Source: Ktedonobacter robiniae (lineage in GTDB: Bacteria > Chloroflexota > Ktedonobacteria > Ktedonobacterales > Ktedonobacteraceae). From it: a DNA stretch of 64,000 nt. Under the pieces are notes generated by a model that was not told the origin of the DNA, searched no databases, and saw only the letters and a program-made list of their open reading frames with translations. Shown piece by piece: positions 1 through 10,400 of this stretch (position 1 is the stretch's first letter; the number at the start of each line of letters is the position of its first letter). The position numbers were made by a program, and so were the translations under genes. The stretch covers positions 434,001 through 498,000 of the forward strand of contig NZ_BNJG01000002.1 in the NCBI RefSeq assembly GCF_016587375.1, in the 5' to 3' direction.

Positions 1-169
1 CCATCACCAGTGTAGATCCAGGGATGTTTCGGTCCATGTCGCGAGGTACGTGACAAGTGTACCTGGAAACAAGGAGACAAGGGAAGATCTAAACCACCCA
101 ATAGTGCGCGAAGTTCTTCCCAATTCCGGGCAAAGTACTATGTATATAGGAAAACCAACAGCCGTGAGA

Positions 170-619
170 TCATTCAGACGTATGATTGCTTTCCGCCTTG
201 TGCCCCTCCTGGCGATGGTGCAGCACATATCCATGCCCTTTAACCACAGCTAATTTCAGAAACGGTGGGAGTTTCTGCTTGAGTTTGGACACGTGCTTTT
301 GGAGCGTTACAATCTCTGGTGCATCACAGTGATCGGCATCAAGGCCAAAAGCACAGGCAGCCAGGTCACCAAAGGAAAGAACTTGCTCAGGATGGGATAA
401 AAATGCCGCCAGCAGGCGACATTGTATGGGAGTACAATGCAGTTGAAAGCCCTCGGTCAACTGTTTCCGCTGAAAAATGTAGATAAAACGCTCGTGAAAA
501 ATCAGCGCCTTATAAGACAAGAACGAAATAAGTACCGGAGCGTGACCTGAAGTTCCACCCTGCTCCTGTGGCAAAGATGGTAGGCCTGTAGGCGACATAT
601 CATCCTCAAGAAAGATCAT
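170..619 (-). CDS. Stand-alone winged-helix (OmpR/PhoB-type) DNA-binding protein
   Basis: A 149-residue protein whose C-terminal half resembles the OmpR/PhoB winged-helix DNA-binding domain: a PIQCRLLAAFLSHP helix, a recognition region around EIVTLQKHVSKLKQKL, and the wing hairpin with VKGHGYVL. There is no receiver domain in front; the first ~45 residues are not recognisable. GAGAGGAAGG lies just before the ATG, so this start is likely real and the protein is complete. By family it should bind DNA as a transcription regulator; the target is unknown. It is transcribed away from the NACHT protein on the other strand, with ~420 bp between the two starts. Function is inferred from fold similarity only. 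Confidence 0.72.
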   Translation of the reverse strand: MIFLEDDMSPTGLPSLPQEQGGTSGHAPVLISFLSYKALIFHERFIYIFQRKQLTEGFQLHCTPIQCRLLAAFLSHPEQVLSFGDLAACAFGLDADHCDAPEIVTLQKHVSKLKQKLPPFLKLAVVKGHGYVLHHRQEGHKAESNHTSE

Positions 620-1035
620 TGCCTTCCTCTCTATCTATTCTTGGTAAGAGAATTGAAGATGGCGGGCCAGAATCGTACTTGTGCCGTCACCTGCAATGTG
701 AAGATAACGACGCTGAGAAAATTGAAGAGGCATACCACCCTCTCTCTTGGCAACATGTTCATCAAAAGTATGTCTCTTTTTTGCTTGATTGCACAGATAC
801 AACACCGATACGTTACCGATACAATGCCTGTACCACATCTATACAACATCTCTGCAGCACGTAGGGTCCTTATTTCTAGTAAAAAAGACTTGTGAAAATA
901 CACAAGACATGTTATGATCTTTGAGCCGTAGATGCATTATGCATCTTTTTTAAGAGATAATACATACATTGTAAAACAATGTCTTCTCTTCTCTATATGT
1001 TTTCACTTGCTTTACCGATGGAGAGACCAAAGTAG
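620..1035. other. Intergenic region between divergent genes
   Basis: No convincing gene. Short open frames on both strands have no recognisable protein features. It must carry the promoters of the winged-helix gene (minus) and the XRE-NACHT gene (plus); I could not assign a clear -35/-10 pair. Confidence 0.5.
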
Positions 1036-3831
1036 ATGACGACGAAAAAAGCCGCGAATACTTTGTTGAAGCAAGCGCGCCAGGAACGAGGATGGACCCA
1101 ACGCCACCTGGCTTTTGAGCTCCATGTTGAGGAGCAAACAGTGAGGTCCTGGGAGCGGGGTATACGTTCCCCGTCGTTAGAGATACGCCCTCGACTGTGT
1201 GAAGTATTAGGCAAATCATCAGAGCAATTAGGATTGCAAGCTGCTGAGGCAAATGGGATACACAATGAGAAGGCTCAGGTAGATATGTTTCCTTCGGACC
1301 CTGTGTTCCTCACAGATATCTCTCACCAGGAAATTCAACACGCAGGGAATGTCGTTCTGGCAATGCCATCGCTGCCACGAGATGGCGTCGTGCTGAGAGG
1401 GGACAAGAATCGCCAACGGATGCTCAAACGAGTACAGATGCGCTGGATTACCGATGGGCTAGAGCATTCTCTCTATCAGAAGGCCCTCATTTTGCTGTCC
1501 TTGCGAGAGGAACCAGAGGTCGTTGAGAATCCCTGGCGGAACGTGGCGCAGGAATCGGCACAGCGACCAGGAAACCTCCTCCCTGTTGGAAGTCATATCA
1601 GCCAGGTCTATGATGACGCTGATGGAGAACTCCTTATTTTGGGAGAGCCAGGTGCAGGCAAAACTACATTATTATTAGCGCTTACGCGCACGCTTCTAGC
1701 GCGAGCCAAGCGCGATGAGCAACACCCCATACCAGTCGTGTTTAATCTATCGGAATGGTTGGAAAAGCGGCAGCCGTTACAGGATTGGCTTGTGGAGGAG
1801 CTTCATGCCAAGTACCAGGTTCCAACCAAACTTGCCCTGGCATGGATGGAGACAGAGCAGATCGTCTTGCTGCTCGACGGACTAGACGAGATAGCTTCCG
1901 AGTATCGCACCGCATGTATCGAGGAAATCAATACCTATCGGCGAAATCGTGGGTTGGTACCCGTTGTCGTTTGTAGTCGGTCTGCTGATTATTTGTCGCA
2001 GCCAGCTCGTCTCTTGCTCAATCGAGCCATTGCCGTTCAACCACTGACCACGCACCAGGTCAATGAGTATATCACTCACGTTGGCCCAGACCTGGCAGCG
2101 CTGCAACTGGCACTCCAGCATGACCCAGCCTTGCAAGAAATGGCCTCAACACCATTGATGCTCAATACATTGATGGCTGCCTATCAAGGGGTGTCAAATG
2201 ACGAAATTCTCGCCGTTGGATCCCCCCAGATACGCCGTGACCTTCTCTTCGCAAAATATGTTGAGCGGGTCCTCCTGCGACGAGGCCCCAAACATGGGTA
2301 TACGCTTGAGCAGACGAAGCACTGGTTAGCGTGGCTCGCCCAACAACTGACCCAACACAAGCAAACGGAGTTTTATATTGAGCATATGCAACCTGATTGG
2401 CTTGAGAGTCATGTGCGTCGCTCATATCGAAATGCCATCATTCGGATCATTTTCGGGCTCAATTTACTGCTGAATGCAGCCTTCTTTGGCGCCTTTATGA
2501 GTGACTCCGTTCCAGACCCATCAGGATTATCCTTCTATCTGAATGGGAAAGGGTGGGGAGTACATATCCTGGGATGGATGGCACCAGGATTGGGAGGTGG
2601 ACTACGCGGTGGAGGAAGTCTCGAGATTATCGCCTTTATTGTCGATGTGATTGCCGCGCTCATTGTGGGACGAAGTGGACTGCCCTCCATTACCCTTCAG
2701 TTCCTTCCACGCGTCGCACTCAGCGGTCTCCGCAGTGGTCTTCTCTTTGGCTGCATTATCGCCCTTTTTACTGCGGTGCTCTTTGGAATTACAGAAGGGG
2801 TGGCGACGGGAATATACCGCGCTCTCGGGACTGGCGTCTTTGAAGGATTGCTTGTTGGTTTGATGACCGGGCTGATCGCTGGCCTGAGCTATGAGCGGGG
2901 TAATGCTTCAAAAGAGCAGAAGAAGCAAAAGTTGCTTCAGGGACGCAGTCTCGTTGATCGCCTCGTGAATTTTGTCATCTTTGGTCTGTGTTCAGGAATT
3001 GGGACAACGAGTGCCTACGCTCTTTTCGCCGGGGGCTACGTGATCGAGGCCCTGGTCTATGGGCTCGTTGTCAGCGTTGCCTGTGGCATACTCTTTGGCC
3101 TGGGGAACGGCACGGAGCTCGTGCCAGACCTTGGCCTGACCATCAAGCCTGCCGAGAGTGTAGCATGGTCCTGGGCGAACGTGACCCAACACCTTGCCTC
3201 CAATGTGAAAAAAGGGTTGCCCATGGCAGGGACCATTCTCATCCTGATGGTCGTGGTCCTTGGATGCGCAGGCCAGGTTTACTATGGCGCAGGTTACGCC
3301 TGGCGTTATGGATTGGTCTATGGCTCGATCATCGGCATCGCCACTGGCGTGGCAGCCATCCTGACGGGTGTGCTCAATAGCGGGTGGTCGAGCAATATGA
3401 TAGCTGAGAATCAGCGCCTCCTACCAAATGAAGGTATTCAGAACTCGCTCAAACATGCCTTTTTTGCCGCTGGCCTTTTTGGCATCATTGGCGCCATCGC
3501 GTGTGGCCTCACCAGTGGGCTGTCCTTTCGCTTGGCAGGCGTCCCAGGATGGTCGATTCTTCTGGTAGGGATGACGCTGGCCTTTGGCGCTATCTTTGCT
3601 TTCCGGTTTTGGACAGCCTATGGTGGCAATGCGTTCGTTGAGCATTATATCCTTCGCTGGTATCTTTGGCGTGCTGGCTCGATCCCCTGGAAATATGTTT
3701 GCTTCCTTGATGATGCGGTGGAACATACATTCATGCGCAAAATCGGCGGAGGGTACATGTTCTCGCATCGCTTGCTCCTGGAGTATTTCGCCAGCTTATC
3801 AAACCAAACAGAAGAGACCCAGAGAATTTGA
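1036..3831 (+). CDS. XRE-NACHT NTPase with C-terminal multi-pass membrane domain
   Basis: A 931-residue STAND-type protein. Residues ~8-65 form an XRE/Cro helix-turn-helix (GWTQRHLAFELHVEEQTVRSWE). A NACHT NTPase follows: Walker A GEPGAGKTTLL near residue 203 and Walker B LLLDGLDEI near 279, then a VVCSRSADY sensor region. From about residue 475 to 900 there are many hydrophobic, glycine-rich segments that look transmembrane. Known NACHT proteins are ATP-driven switches; the XRE domain would let it bind DNA, while the C-terminal half would sit in the membrane. That combination is unusual and raises the question of how one chain does both. It is followed ~100 bp later by the FAD oxidoreductase. 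Domain calls are firm; the biological role (regulator, stress sensor or phage defence) is unknown. Confidence 0.85.
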   Translation: MTTKKAANTLLKQARQERGWTQRHLAFELHVEEQTVRSWERGIRSPSLEIRPRLCEVLGKSSEQLGLQAAEANGIHNEKAQVDMFPSDPVFLTDISHQEIQHAGNVVLAMPSLPRDGVVLRGDKNRQRMLKRVQMRWITDGLEHSLYQKALILLSLREEPEVVENPWRNVAQESAQRPGNLLPVGSHISQVYDDADGELLILGEPGAGKTTLLLALTRTLLARAKRDEQHPIPVVFNLSEWLEKRQPLQDWLVEELHAKYQVPTKLALAWMETEQIVLLLDGLDEIASEYRTACIEEINTYRRNRGLVPVVVCSRSADYLSQPARLLLNRAIAVQPLTTHQVNEYITHVGPDLAALQLALQHDPALQEMASTPLMLNTLMAAYQGVSNDEILAVGSPQIRRDLLFAKYVERVLLRRGPKHGYTLEQTKHWLAWLAQQLTQHKQTEFYIEHMQPDWLESHVRRSYRNAIIRIIFGLNLLLNAAFFGAFMSDSVPDPSGLSFYLNGKGWGVHILGWMAPGLGGGLRGGGSLEIIAFIVDVIAALIVGRSGLPSITLQFLPRVALSGLRSGLLFGCIIALFTAVLFGITEGVATGIYRALGTGVFEGLLVGLMTGLIAGLSYERGNASKEQKKQKLLQGRSLVDRLVNFVIFGLCSGIGTTSAYALFAGGYVIEALVYGLVVSVACGILFGLGNGTELVPDLGLTIKPAESVAWSWANVTQHLASNVKKGLPMAGTILILMVVVLGCAGQVYYGAGYAWRYGLVYGSIIGIATGVAAILTGVLNSGWSSNMIAENQRLLPNEGIQNSLKHAFFAAGLFGIIGAIACGLTSGLSFRLAGVPGWSILLVGMTLAFGAIFAFRFWTAYGGNAFVEHYILRWYLWRAGSIPWKYVCFLDDAVEHTFMRKIGGGYMFSHRLLLEYFASLSNQTEETQRI

Positions 3832-3930
3832 GAGGAACGCGCCACCGTGCCCTCCAGGAGGATTCATCCCTATGGCTAAAGCCAAGAGGCATTCTGGCGC
3901 AAATACTAGAATAAGAGTAAAGAAGAAACC

Positions 3931-5286
3931 ATGCACACCTTACAACGAACCCACGCTCTTGTCATCGGAGGCGGTATCGCAGGTCTTTTAGCGGCGCGCG
4001 TCCTCATCAAACATTTTCAGCACGTCACCCTTGTGGAACGAGATCATTACCCACAGGAACCGATCTTTCGTCCGGGAGTTCCGCAGGGTCGGCAGGTTCA
4101 CACGCTGTTGCTACGAGGGCAACTGGCCCTTGAAACCCTTTTTCCTGGATTGGGAAAGAAGTTGCTTGCACATGGGGCCATCGCACACGATTATGGCAAC
4201 GAAAGCCTGTACTACTACGGTGGTCGTTGCCCCCACATTCCCTCTACCTTACTCCAGGGATGGACCAGTTCACGCTTACTGCTGGAGTGGCAAATTCGCC
4301 AGGAACTTTTGGGCTACCATAGCCTGTGCTTTAAGGAAGGCCATGAAGTGGTTGGTTTGGTCGCGTCTGCTGAGAAGAAACAGGTGACCGGTGTGTGCAT
4401 CCGAGAACGCACGCATACTCCCCCGGAGAAGAGAGAAATCAGCCAGATCACGGCGGACCTTGTGGTAGACGCCAGTGGTTCCTCATCTCTCGCACCGCGG
4501 TGGCTGGAAGAACTGGGCTATGAGGCACCCAAAGAAACCGTCGTCGATACGTTAGTTGGGTACGCAACACGGTTCTATACGCCTCCTGCACAGCGGAATG
4601 ACTGGAAACTCATTGCCATCCAGGGAACCCAGCAAAGTCAACGCGGTGGCGTGTTAATGGCGATCGAGGGAAACCGCCGGATGGTGGTTCTTGCGGGAAC
4701 GAAGAAAGATTACCCCTCAACCAGGGAGGAAGAATTCCTCACATTCGCGCGTAGTCTTCCTGACCCAACGCTCTACGAGACAATAAAGGAGGCCACTCCC
4801 ATCTCGCCAATTTACGGGTATCGACGCACCGCAAATCGCATTCGACATTTTGAGCAATTACAGCGGTACCCGGAACAGTTTCTCGTTCTCGGCGATGCGG
4901 CCTGCTGCTTTAATCCAATCTACGGACAAGGCATGACAGTTGCGGCCTTAGAAGCGCTCATGCTCGATGTCTGCTTGGGCGAAGCCAGGAGACAGCAAGG
5001 GTTCGCTCATCGTTTTCAGAGAAAAGTGGCCCATGCTATTGCCACGCCATGGCAATTAGCGACCGCCGCAGCCCTCCCGGGGACCAAAGAGAGCCTGACA
5101 GGAAGAGTATCTCGCTGGTATCTGGAGCACTTGATCTCACTGCTGCCGACAGACCAGGCCATATGGCTAACCTTTCTGGAGGTGATCCACATGCTTCGCT
5201 CTCCGCTCTCCCTCATGCACCCAAGGATAGTGGCAAAAGTCTTGACCTCTCAAAAGCGTGTTTCGTCACCGGAGAGTGTAACGTAA
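3931..5286 (+). CDS. FAD-dependent oxidoreductase/monooxygenase
   Basis: A 451-residue flavoprotein of the geranylgeranyl-reductase/PHBH-like group. The dinucleotide-binding motif VIGGGIAGLLAARVL is at residues ~11-25, and the second FAD motif LGDAACCFNPIYGQGMTVAA is near residue 330, the typical GD...P..GxG signature. A central LVVDASGSSS segment also fits the family. Members oxidise or reduce lipids, polyketides or aromatic compounds using NAD(P)H; the substrate cannot be read from sequence. The Shine-Dalgarno site is weak (AAAGAAG). It lies ~100 bp after the XRE-NACHT gene on the same strand and converges on the membrane-protein gene downstream. Length is normal and no lesion is seen. Confidence 0.85.
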   Translation: MHTLQRTHALVIGGGIAGLLAARVLIKHFQHVTLVERDHYPQEPIFRPGVPQGRQVHTLLLRGQLALETLFPGLGKKLLAHGAIAHDYGNESLYYYGGRCPHIPSTLLQGWTSSRLLLEWQIRQELLGYHSLCFKEGHEVVGLVASAEKKQVTGVCIRERTHTPPEKREISQITADLVVDASGSSSLAPRWLEELGYEAPKETVVDTLVGYATRFYTPPAQRNDWKLIAIQGTQQSQRGGVLMAIEGNRRMVVLAGTKKDYPSTREEEFLTFARSLPDPTLYETIKEATPISPIYGYRRTANRIRHFEQLQRYPEQFLVLGDAACCFNPIYGQGMTVAALEALMLDVCLGEARRQQGFAHRFQRKVAHAIATPWQLATAAALPGTKESLTGRVSRWYLEHLISLLPTDQAIWLTFLEVIHMLRSPLSLMHPRIVAKVLTSQKRVSSPESVT

Positions 5287-5424
5287 TTGTGCCGGTGCGT
5301 GTGATGCGTGGACAGGGGTCACGTCCCCAGTTTCAATACTTTTTTGCACATTCGTAGAGTTACCTCTTGAGGAGCAAGGAAAGCATGATAGAGACGGGAG
5401 GCAGTCATCGCTCAAACGAGGCGA

Positions 5425-6078
5425 TTACACCAGCCCAAAGAGGCGGTACATGAGGAGCGTCACGCTGACGGCCAGGATGGTTCCGGCCAGAGCCTGGAAC
5501 CATGTATGCGCGTGCAGCCGCCAGCGTGCCCAGCCAACAAGCACTACCAGCGGTGACAGGAACAAGCAGAGCGGCCCCCAGAGCAGGCAGCAGACCGTCA
5601 CCGCGCCTGCTATCCCGACCAGATGCAAGCTGATTTTCCAGTACTGGGTGATAACCGCAGCAACGGCGACTGCGACCAGCGTAGCAGTCACCGTTGCAAG
5701 AAGGGGTAACGATGCATGCAAGAACAGCAGCAAGACGAAAGCAAGCACCATACACGCCAGGCCAAAGAGGAGTGGAACCCGGCGTTGCTCGCGTTTGCTG
5801 ACATGGTGATCGCTATAGCGTCCTCGACGCACCCCTTGCCAGATGAAGAGGAGCGGAGCGAGAGAAATGCCGAGTACGGCAATACCCCACCAGAGGAGCG
5901 CGTGGAGGACATCCGGTGCCGTTGCAAGAGCGACAAGAAGAAAGGTGGGCAGGGCAACAAGAAGCGGGTTCGCCACTTCAGAAATGACCTTTGCTCCCCA
6001 TTTTCCCGGCCCGATAGGGAGGGGAGTGGGTTCCGAACGAGGATATTTTTCTTCAAGGAGTGTGGATCTCTTTTTCAT
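5425..6078 (-). CDS. PAP2-like integral membrane protein, divergent
   Basis: A ~217-residue protein starting MKKRSTLLEEK, with six or so hydrophobic segments. The ATG at 6078 is chosen because GAAGG sits five bases upstream; the frame stays open further back to a TTG at 6135 but with no ribosome site. The pattern (YSDHHVSKREQRRVPLL, then KISLHLVG, then RWRLHAHTWFQALAGT) matches the layout of PAP2 phosphatases, whose motifs are KxxxxxxRP, PSGH and SRxxxxxH. The motifs are degenerate (SLH for SGH), so it may be an inactive or specialised relative. Lipid-phosphate metabolism is possible. Convergent with the oxidoreductase. Confidence 0.6.
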   Translation of the reverse strand: MKKRSTLLEEKYPRSEPTPLPIGPGKWGAKVISEVANPLLVALPTFLLVALATAPDVLHALLWWGIAVLGISLAPLLFIWQGVRRGRYSDHHVSKREQRRVPLLFGLACMVLAFVLLLFLHASLPLLATVTATLVAVAVAAVITQYWKISLHLVGIAGAVTVCCLLWGPLCLFLSPLVVLVGWARWRLHAHTWFQALAGTILAVSVTLLMYRLFGLV

Positions 6079-6300
6079 ACGTGCCTTCAACGAAAAACGG
6101 TGGTCTCCTCGTGGATGCAGGTGCATGCCATCCAAACTGCCGTCGTGTCAGACCAGTTAGGAGGAGACAACCTTGTATACAAGCAGTCTAGCAGAGAACA
6201 GCAGGGAAGGGAAGCACAAGCGTGCAGAAGTAGGAGAGAAAGGCCCTTCAAAAAGGACGGCAAGCAGAGTGCAAAAATCACCTTAAAGGAGGAGGCAATA

Positions 6301-6336
6301 ATGGGAAGAGCAGTTGGTACAAAGGCAAAAGATTGA
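6301..6336 (+). CDS. Candidate 11-codon mini-ORF with a very strong ribosome site
   Basis: AAAGGAGGAGGCAATA precedes an ATG that opens an 11-codon frame encoding MGRAVGTKAKD. The ribosome site is as good as any in the window and its spacing is right, yet the frame ends at once. It could be a small peptide, a leader peptide, or the start of a gene whose body has been lost. There is nothing recognisable downstream for ~620 bp. Low confidence as a translated gene. Confidence 0.3.
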   Translation: MGRAVGTKAKD

Positions 6337-6963
6337 GGAGTTTATTTTAACCTTACCTTCTAAGGAACTTTGCATTTGAGTTTGCTAATTAAAGTCGCAT
6401 TGGTGCTTTTAATTATACATACATAGCACAGCAGTTTCAAGGAATGTTTCTTGATAGAAGATATATTGCTAGTAAATATACTTAGCAGAATCTCGTTCAT
6501 GATCAAGTGAATGTATCCAATTAACTGGTAAAGTACCCGGCAAAACCATACCCTTACCAACAGCATGCCTCTCACTCTCCAGAAGAGATGAGAGAGACAC
6601 GTGCATATACAGATGTTCCTCACAGCACTACCACATTCCTCCAGGCGTCTTTATTCGAGCAAGGTATTCTACAAATAGTGGAATACAAAATTTTGGTAAA
6701 TTCGCATCCCAAAAGGACCGGAAGCAGCGTGCAGCCTTCGTTCACGCCCATGCTCACAGGGTTTGCAATAAGGAAGCCCCGTGTCTTAAGACCTGAAAGG
6801 ATACCATGGATGATCGAAAGTTCGCACCCTGCTCTCCCCTTTCCAAGGTATTGATGGAAAACGCCGGCTGTGGAGTGGCTTCTCCAGACAATCGCACCGA
6901 GGTCGCTCACCCTTTGCGTTCCTTGAGCACATTTCATAAAAAAGATAGCTTTTGCGTTCTGCC
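6337..6963. other. Intergenic region with no recognisable gene
   Basis: AT-rich from 6337 to about 6500, then mixed. Open frames on both strands show no family features. Around 6772-6800 there is GAAGCCCC followed by the palindrome GTCTTAAGAC, faintly like the right-end hairpin of the TnpB elements seen elsewhere in the window, but too degraded to call. Confidence 0.4.
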
Positions 6964-7323
6964 TTATGCACCGGGCCGACGCGAGGTTCCAGCACCCCAT
7001 ACTTCCACCACTTGCCCGTTTTCGACACGAAAGATCTCCAAAATGGTTGGCAAGGGCTGTCCAGGGGCCGTTGAGATGCCTTGAATAGTGACACGAAGAG
7101 CAGCTTTATTGTCTTCAACAAGCACATCTTCGACGATAAAGCGCTTCTCAGGAAAGGTCGTAAAGGCGCTCGCCACAGCCTTTTTGACGCTCTTAATGCC
7201 AGTCTCTCCTGCCGCATGTCGAATAATGTGTGGAACAAAGACTTCCTCCAATGCCGCGACGTTTCTGCTATTAATGGCTTCATAGGCACGATGGGTAAAG
7301 CCAACGCAATCCTGTTGCCCCAT
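6964..7323 (-). CDS. SnoaL-like/NTF2-fold ester cyclase family protein
   Basis: A 119-residue protein starting MGQQDCVGFTHRAYEAINSR. It shows the SnoaL/NTF2 pattern: an N-terminal helix with 'AINSRN..ALEEVF', a conserved histidine segment (VPHIIRHAAG), and C-terminal strands (ILEIFRVENGQVVEVWG). The family has a small cone-shaped alpha+beta fold; members are polyketide cyclases, isomerases or simple binding proteins. The ATG at 7323 is preferred because the family begins near here; the frame is open upstream to 7398. It lies ~100 bp after the stop of the TcA-like gene on the same strand and could be the last gene of that operon, but a link to toxin function is only positional. Confidence 0.7.
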   Translation of the reverse strand: MGQQDCVGFTHRAYEAINSRNVAALEEVFVPHIIRHAAGETGIKSVKKAVASAFTTFPEKRFIVEDVLVEDNKAALRVTIQGISTAPGQPLPTILEIFRVENGQVVEVWGAGTSRRPGA

Positions 7324-7419
7324 AGTTTCTCGTGCTTCATCTGAGTTTGTATTCCTTGCCCATCTCAGCAAGGAGAGCACATGGAGCAACAAGATCATCG
7401 CTGTTTATCTGGACTGTCG

Positions 7420-10400
7420 CTACCTTATGGGCCCCCCCTCATCGGAGCTCCTCCGTTTGACATCATAGCCACAGAGCAGGAAAGCTCGTGCGACCATGCT
7501 CGTTTCTGTTGGGAATCTGAACGTGCCGAGATCATGATCCGTCCTCTGAGCTAATGGTCCCAATCGAATATCAAGAACTCCATGGTAAAAATCCGGCCAC
7601 TCTTCGCTCGCAACACAGGTGATCTCATACACTTGGCAGTCATCCCTATCTTCATCTATTTTCCCGGCCCTCTGACCGACGAGGAATTTCACCACTTTGT
7701 GCCGACCTGGTTCCGCTTCTGGCGCTTCGAAGAAGATGTCGAACCGGTTGACCCACAACGCTTTGCGGCCAGGAATGAAGGGGAACATGTCGCGGCTGAG
7801 CCGGATACCGAGATGCTTTGGCGCTTTTTCACGATTAAAGCTGCCCTGGAAGCGGTGCCAGGCATCCGGGAACTCGTGCCTGATGTCGAAGTACCGCACA
7901 CCCGCGCCGGGAAGATGCCGCTGGGCGACCTCGTTGGCAGCCCGGCGCAAGACTTCCCCGCCCTCGCGCGCTGTGTAGTTCAAATGCAGAATCACGTCGG
8001 TCACGCTGTCGATATCGAACTGGTTGTTCTCCTGCGGAAGCTCGACGCGCCAGCGACTGGCCGCGCCCATGAACTCGAATGGCAAGTAGCGCTCGTCGCG
8101 GAAGTTGAGTTCGAACAGGCCCGAGTCGTTCTGCCCTCCCGATGTCGCGATAGCCTCTGTGGCGGCATACTGGGTAACAATGCGCGGGTCATCGTACACT
8201 GGTCGGTAGCCGTTATCCTCCTCATCGTTATCGCAGCACTCGATGAGCGGATCGCGTAGGCGTGGATGCACCCGCGTCATGCTGCGCAGCAGGGTCAGGC
8301 GGCAATGCACGCCGGTGTAGGGGCCAACGACGCAAGGAATGGTCAGCGATACATTTCTGATGCGGCGCATGTAATGGCCGGGATAGTCGAGATCGAACAT
8401 CCATTCGGGGATTTCGATCTCACAGCAGCCAGTTTCCTTGAGGAGCAGGAACTCACGTGGGAAATGCAGGCGCAGAGAGAAATGCTTGGCTAGTTCGTAC
8501 TCGCGAAGATTTTCATCGAGGTAAGCCTTCTCCATCTGGCGCAGCGCGAGCTGCAGCCGTTCGCCTGCGAGCAGCCCCTCGTGCAAGTTATCCCATATTT
8601 GGGTGGGCAGAAAGTGGCGCGTAGTATGACCGCGTTCGTCGTTGAACGCTCGCTGGGCCTGTTGGGCAGCACAGAGCGCCAGATCGTACATGCGGCTATA
8701 CAGCATGGCGGTATCCTGTTGCAGGAACAGGTAGAGCGCGTGGTTCGTGAACTTATCGCGCAGGAAATCCAGCACTTCCGCCGCGTGCTCCATTTGCAGC
8801 CGATGGTTATTGAGTTCGCGCAGCGCGGCATCCCGCCGCCGCTCGGCGGCAAGGATCTGGCGCGTTACCTGTTCGATCTCGATGGTGAGAACCTGGACCT
8901 GGAAGTGCCATTCCTGCTCGCGCCGGTCCCAGCCTGCTTGTGTCAGGTCAAGCGATGCTGTTGTGCTGGCGATCTCAGCCGCAACGTTCAATATTCTCGC
9001 AGCAGTTGCTAAGACTCCGGCCAGCTTGCTTCCGATGGGCATCTGATGGTAATTTAGCGGAGTGCCGCCGAAGCCAGCTGCGCCTAACCACCAATCTGGG
9101 GCGCCGCCCATGCTCTGAGCAATCATCTCAGAGGTGCCAGCCGCCGCCCGTGCGGCTAGAGAGACCTCTGTGAAGGTTTTGTATTGTGCCTCGTTGCTGA
9201 TCAACCTGTTCTGGATGAGGCCAGTGTAGTAGTTCAGCCGCGCCTGCGTTTCCTCCAACGTTTTCTGCACCGCCTGCACCTGCCAGTCGGCCTCTCGCCA
9301 CTGGTACTGGCGAACTTCCAGAGTCAGGTCCAGCAGTTGACGCTCGTGGAGGGCGCGCAGCGAAGTCAGGTACTCGGCATCGCCCTTCTCGAACGCGGCA
9401 AGCAGGGCGGCCCCGAACTCTCGCACCTGGTTGGCGATCTCCTGTGCCTTCTGGATGAGGAACGCGAAGCGATAGGGGCTGTGGGGGCAGCATTGCTCGC
9501 CCCCGAGAGCGCACATCTCGCTCTCGGTCATTGTCTGCCAACCATTGCGCAGTGGATCATTCCCCCAGTAAGGCATATCGCGGCTGGGGCGTCCATTGCG
9601 CAGCCTGCGCTCATCGAGGCACCTATGAATCAGGGCAAGCCGGTCGTCTATCTGCTCATAGAGATCGAGGAGGCGGGGATTGAGAGGAGCGCACGCCGGG
9701 ACGAAAGTGAGAACGACCTGGGGCTCCTGCCCTTCCTTTCCATTGCTGGCCTGCATATCTCTGACGGAGCGAGGACGTTTCCCCAGGATGCTCTCGGCGG
9801 TGTCAAAGATCACCCGCGCCTGCTGAAACGCCTCCGGCGAGTTATGGCGCACCAAGGCATCACCCCATTGCAGCAAGGTTTCCAGGTAGTGCAGGGTGAT
9901 GGAGCGGTTACGCGCCACCTCGTCTGAGACCGCGACGCTCGAACAGCAGGGCATGCCTCTGGTACCATGCGCATCCCCTTGTCCGGGTTCTGGATTGACG
10001 ATCGATCGTCCGGGAGTGCCCTCGATACTGCCAGTACCACCAGCTGTTTGTCTACCATTGTCGCTCGCTCCGTCCATCGGCCTCTCGGCAGAGTTTCCGT
10101 CTGTACTGGCTGCGCGTGCACGAGATTTCTTCCTGGGCTTTGGCGCTGGCACACTTTCCCTGTTTTTCTGAGCGCGAGCGGATTCCCCGGTTCTGCTTGA
10201 GCCTTCTGCCAACAAGTTCCTCGCTTCGACAACGGCTCCTGTGACAGGTGTTATCGGCTCCTCGATAGAGACTCCAACCGGGCTTCCTGCGACACCTCCT
10301 GTCGTGACCGTTTGCTCCTGGGGACACCATGAGCAGTCTTCGCTGAGAGGATTGAAGGCCAGCGCATACCATTTCAGCGCCTCCTCAAAGCGGCAGTGCG

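Noticed and set aside
641..895. 84-codon plus-strand frame upstream of the NACHT gene
   Set aside because: No ribosome site or recognisable feature; overlapping frames on both strands look equally random.
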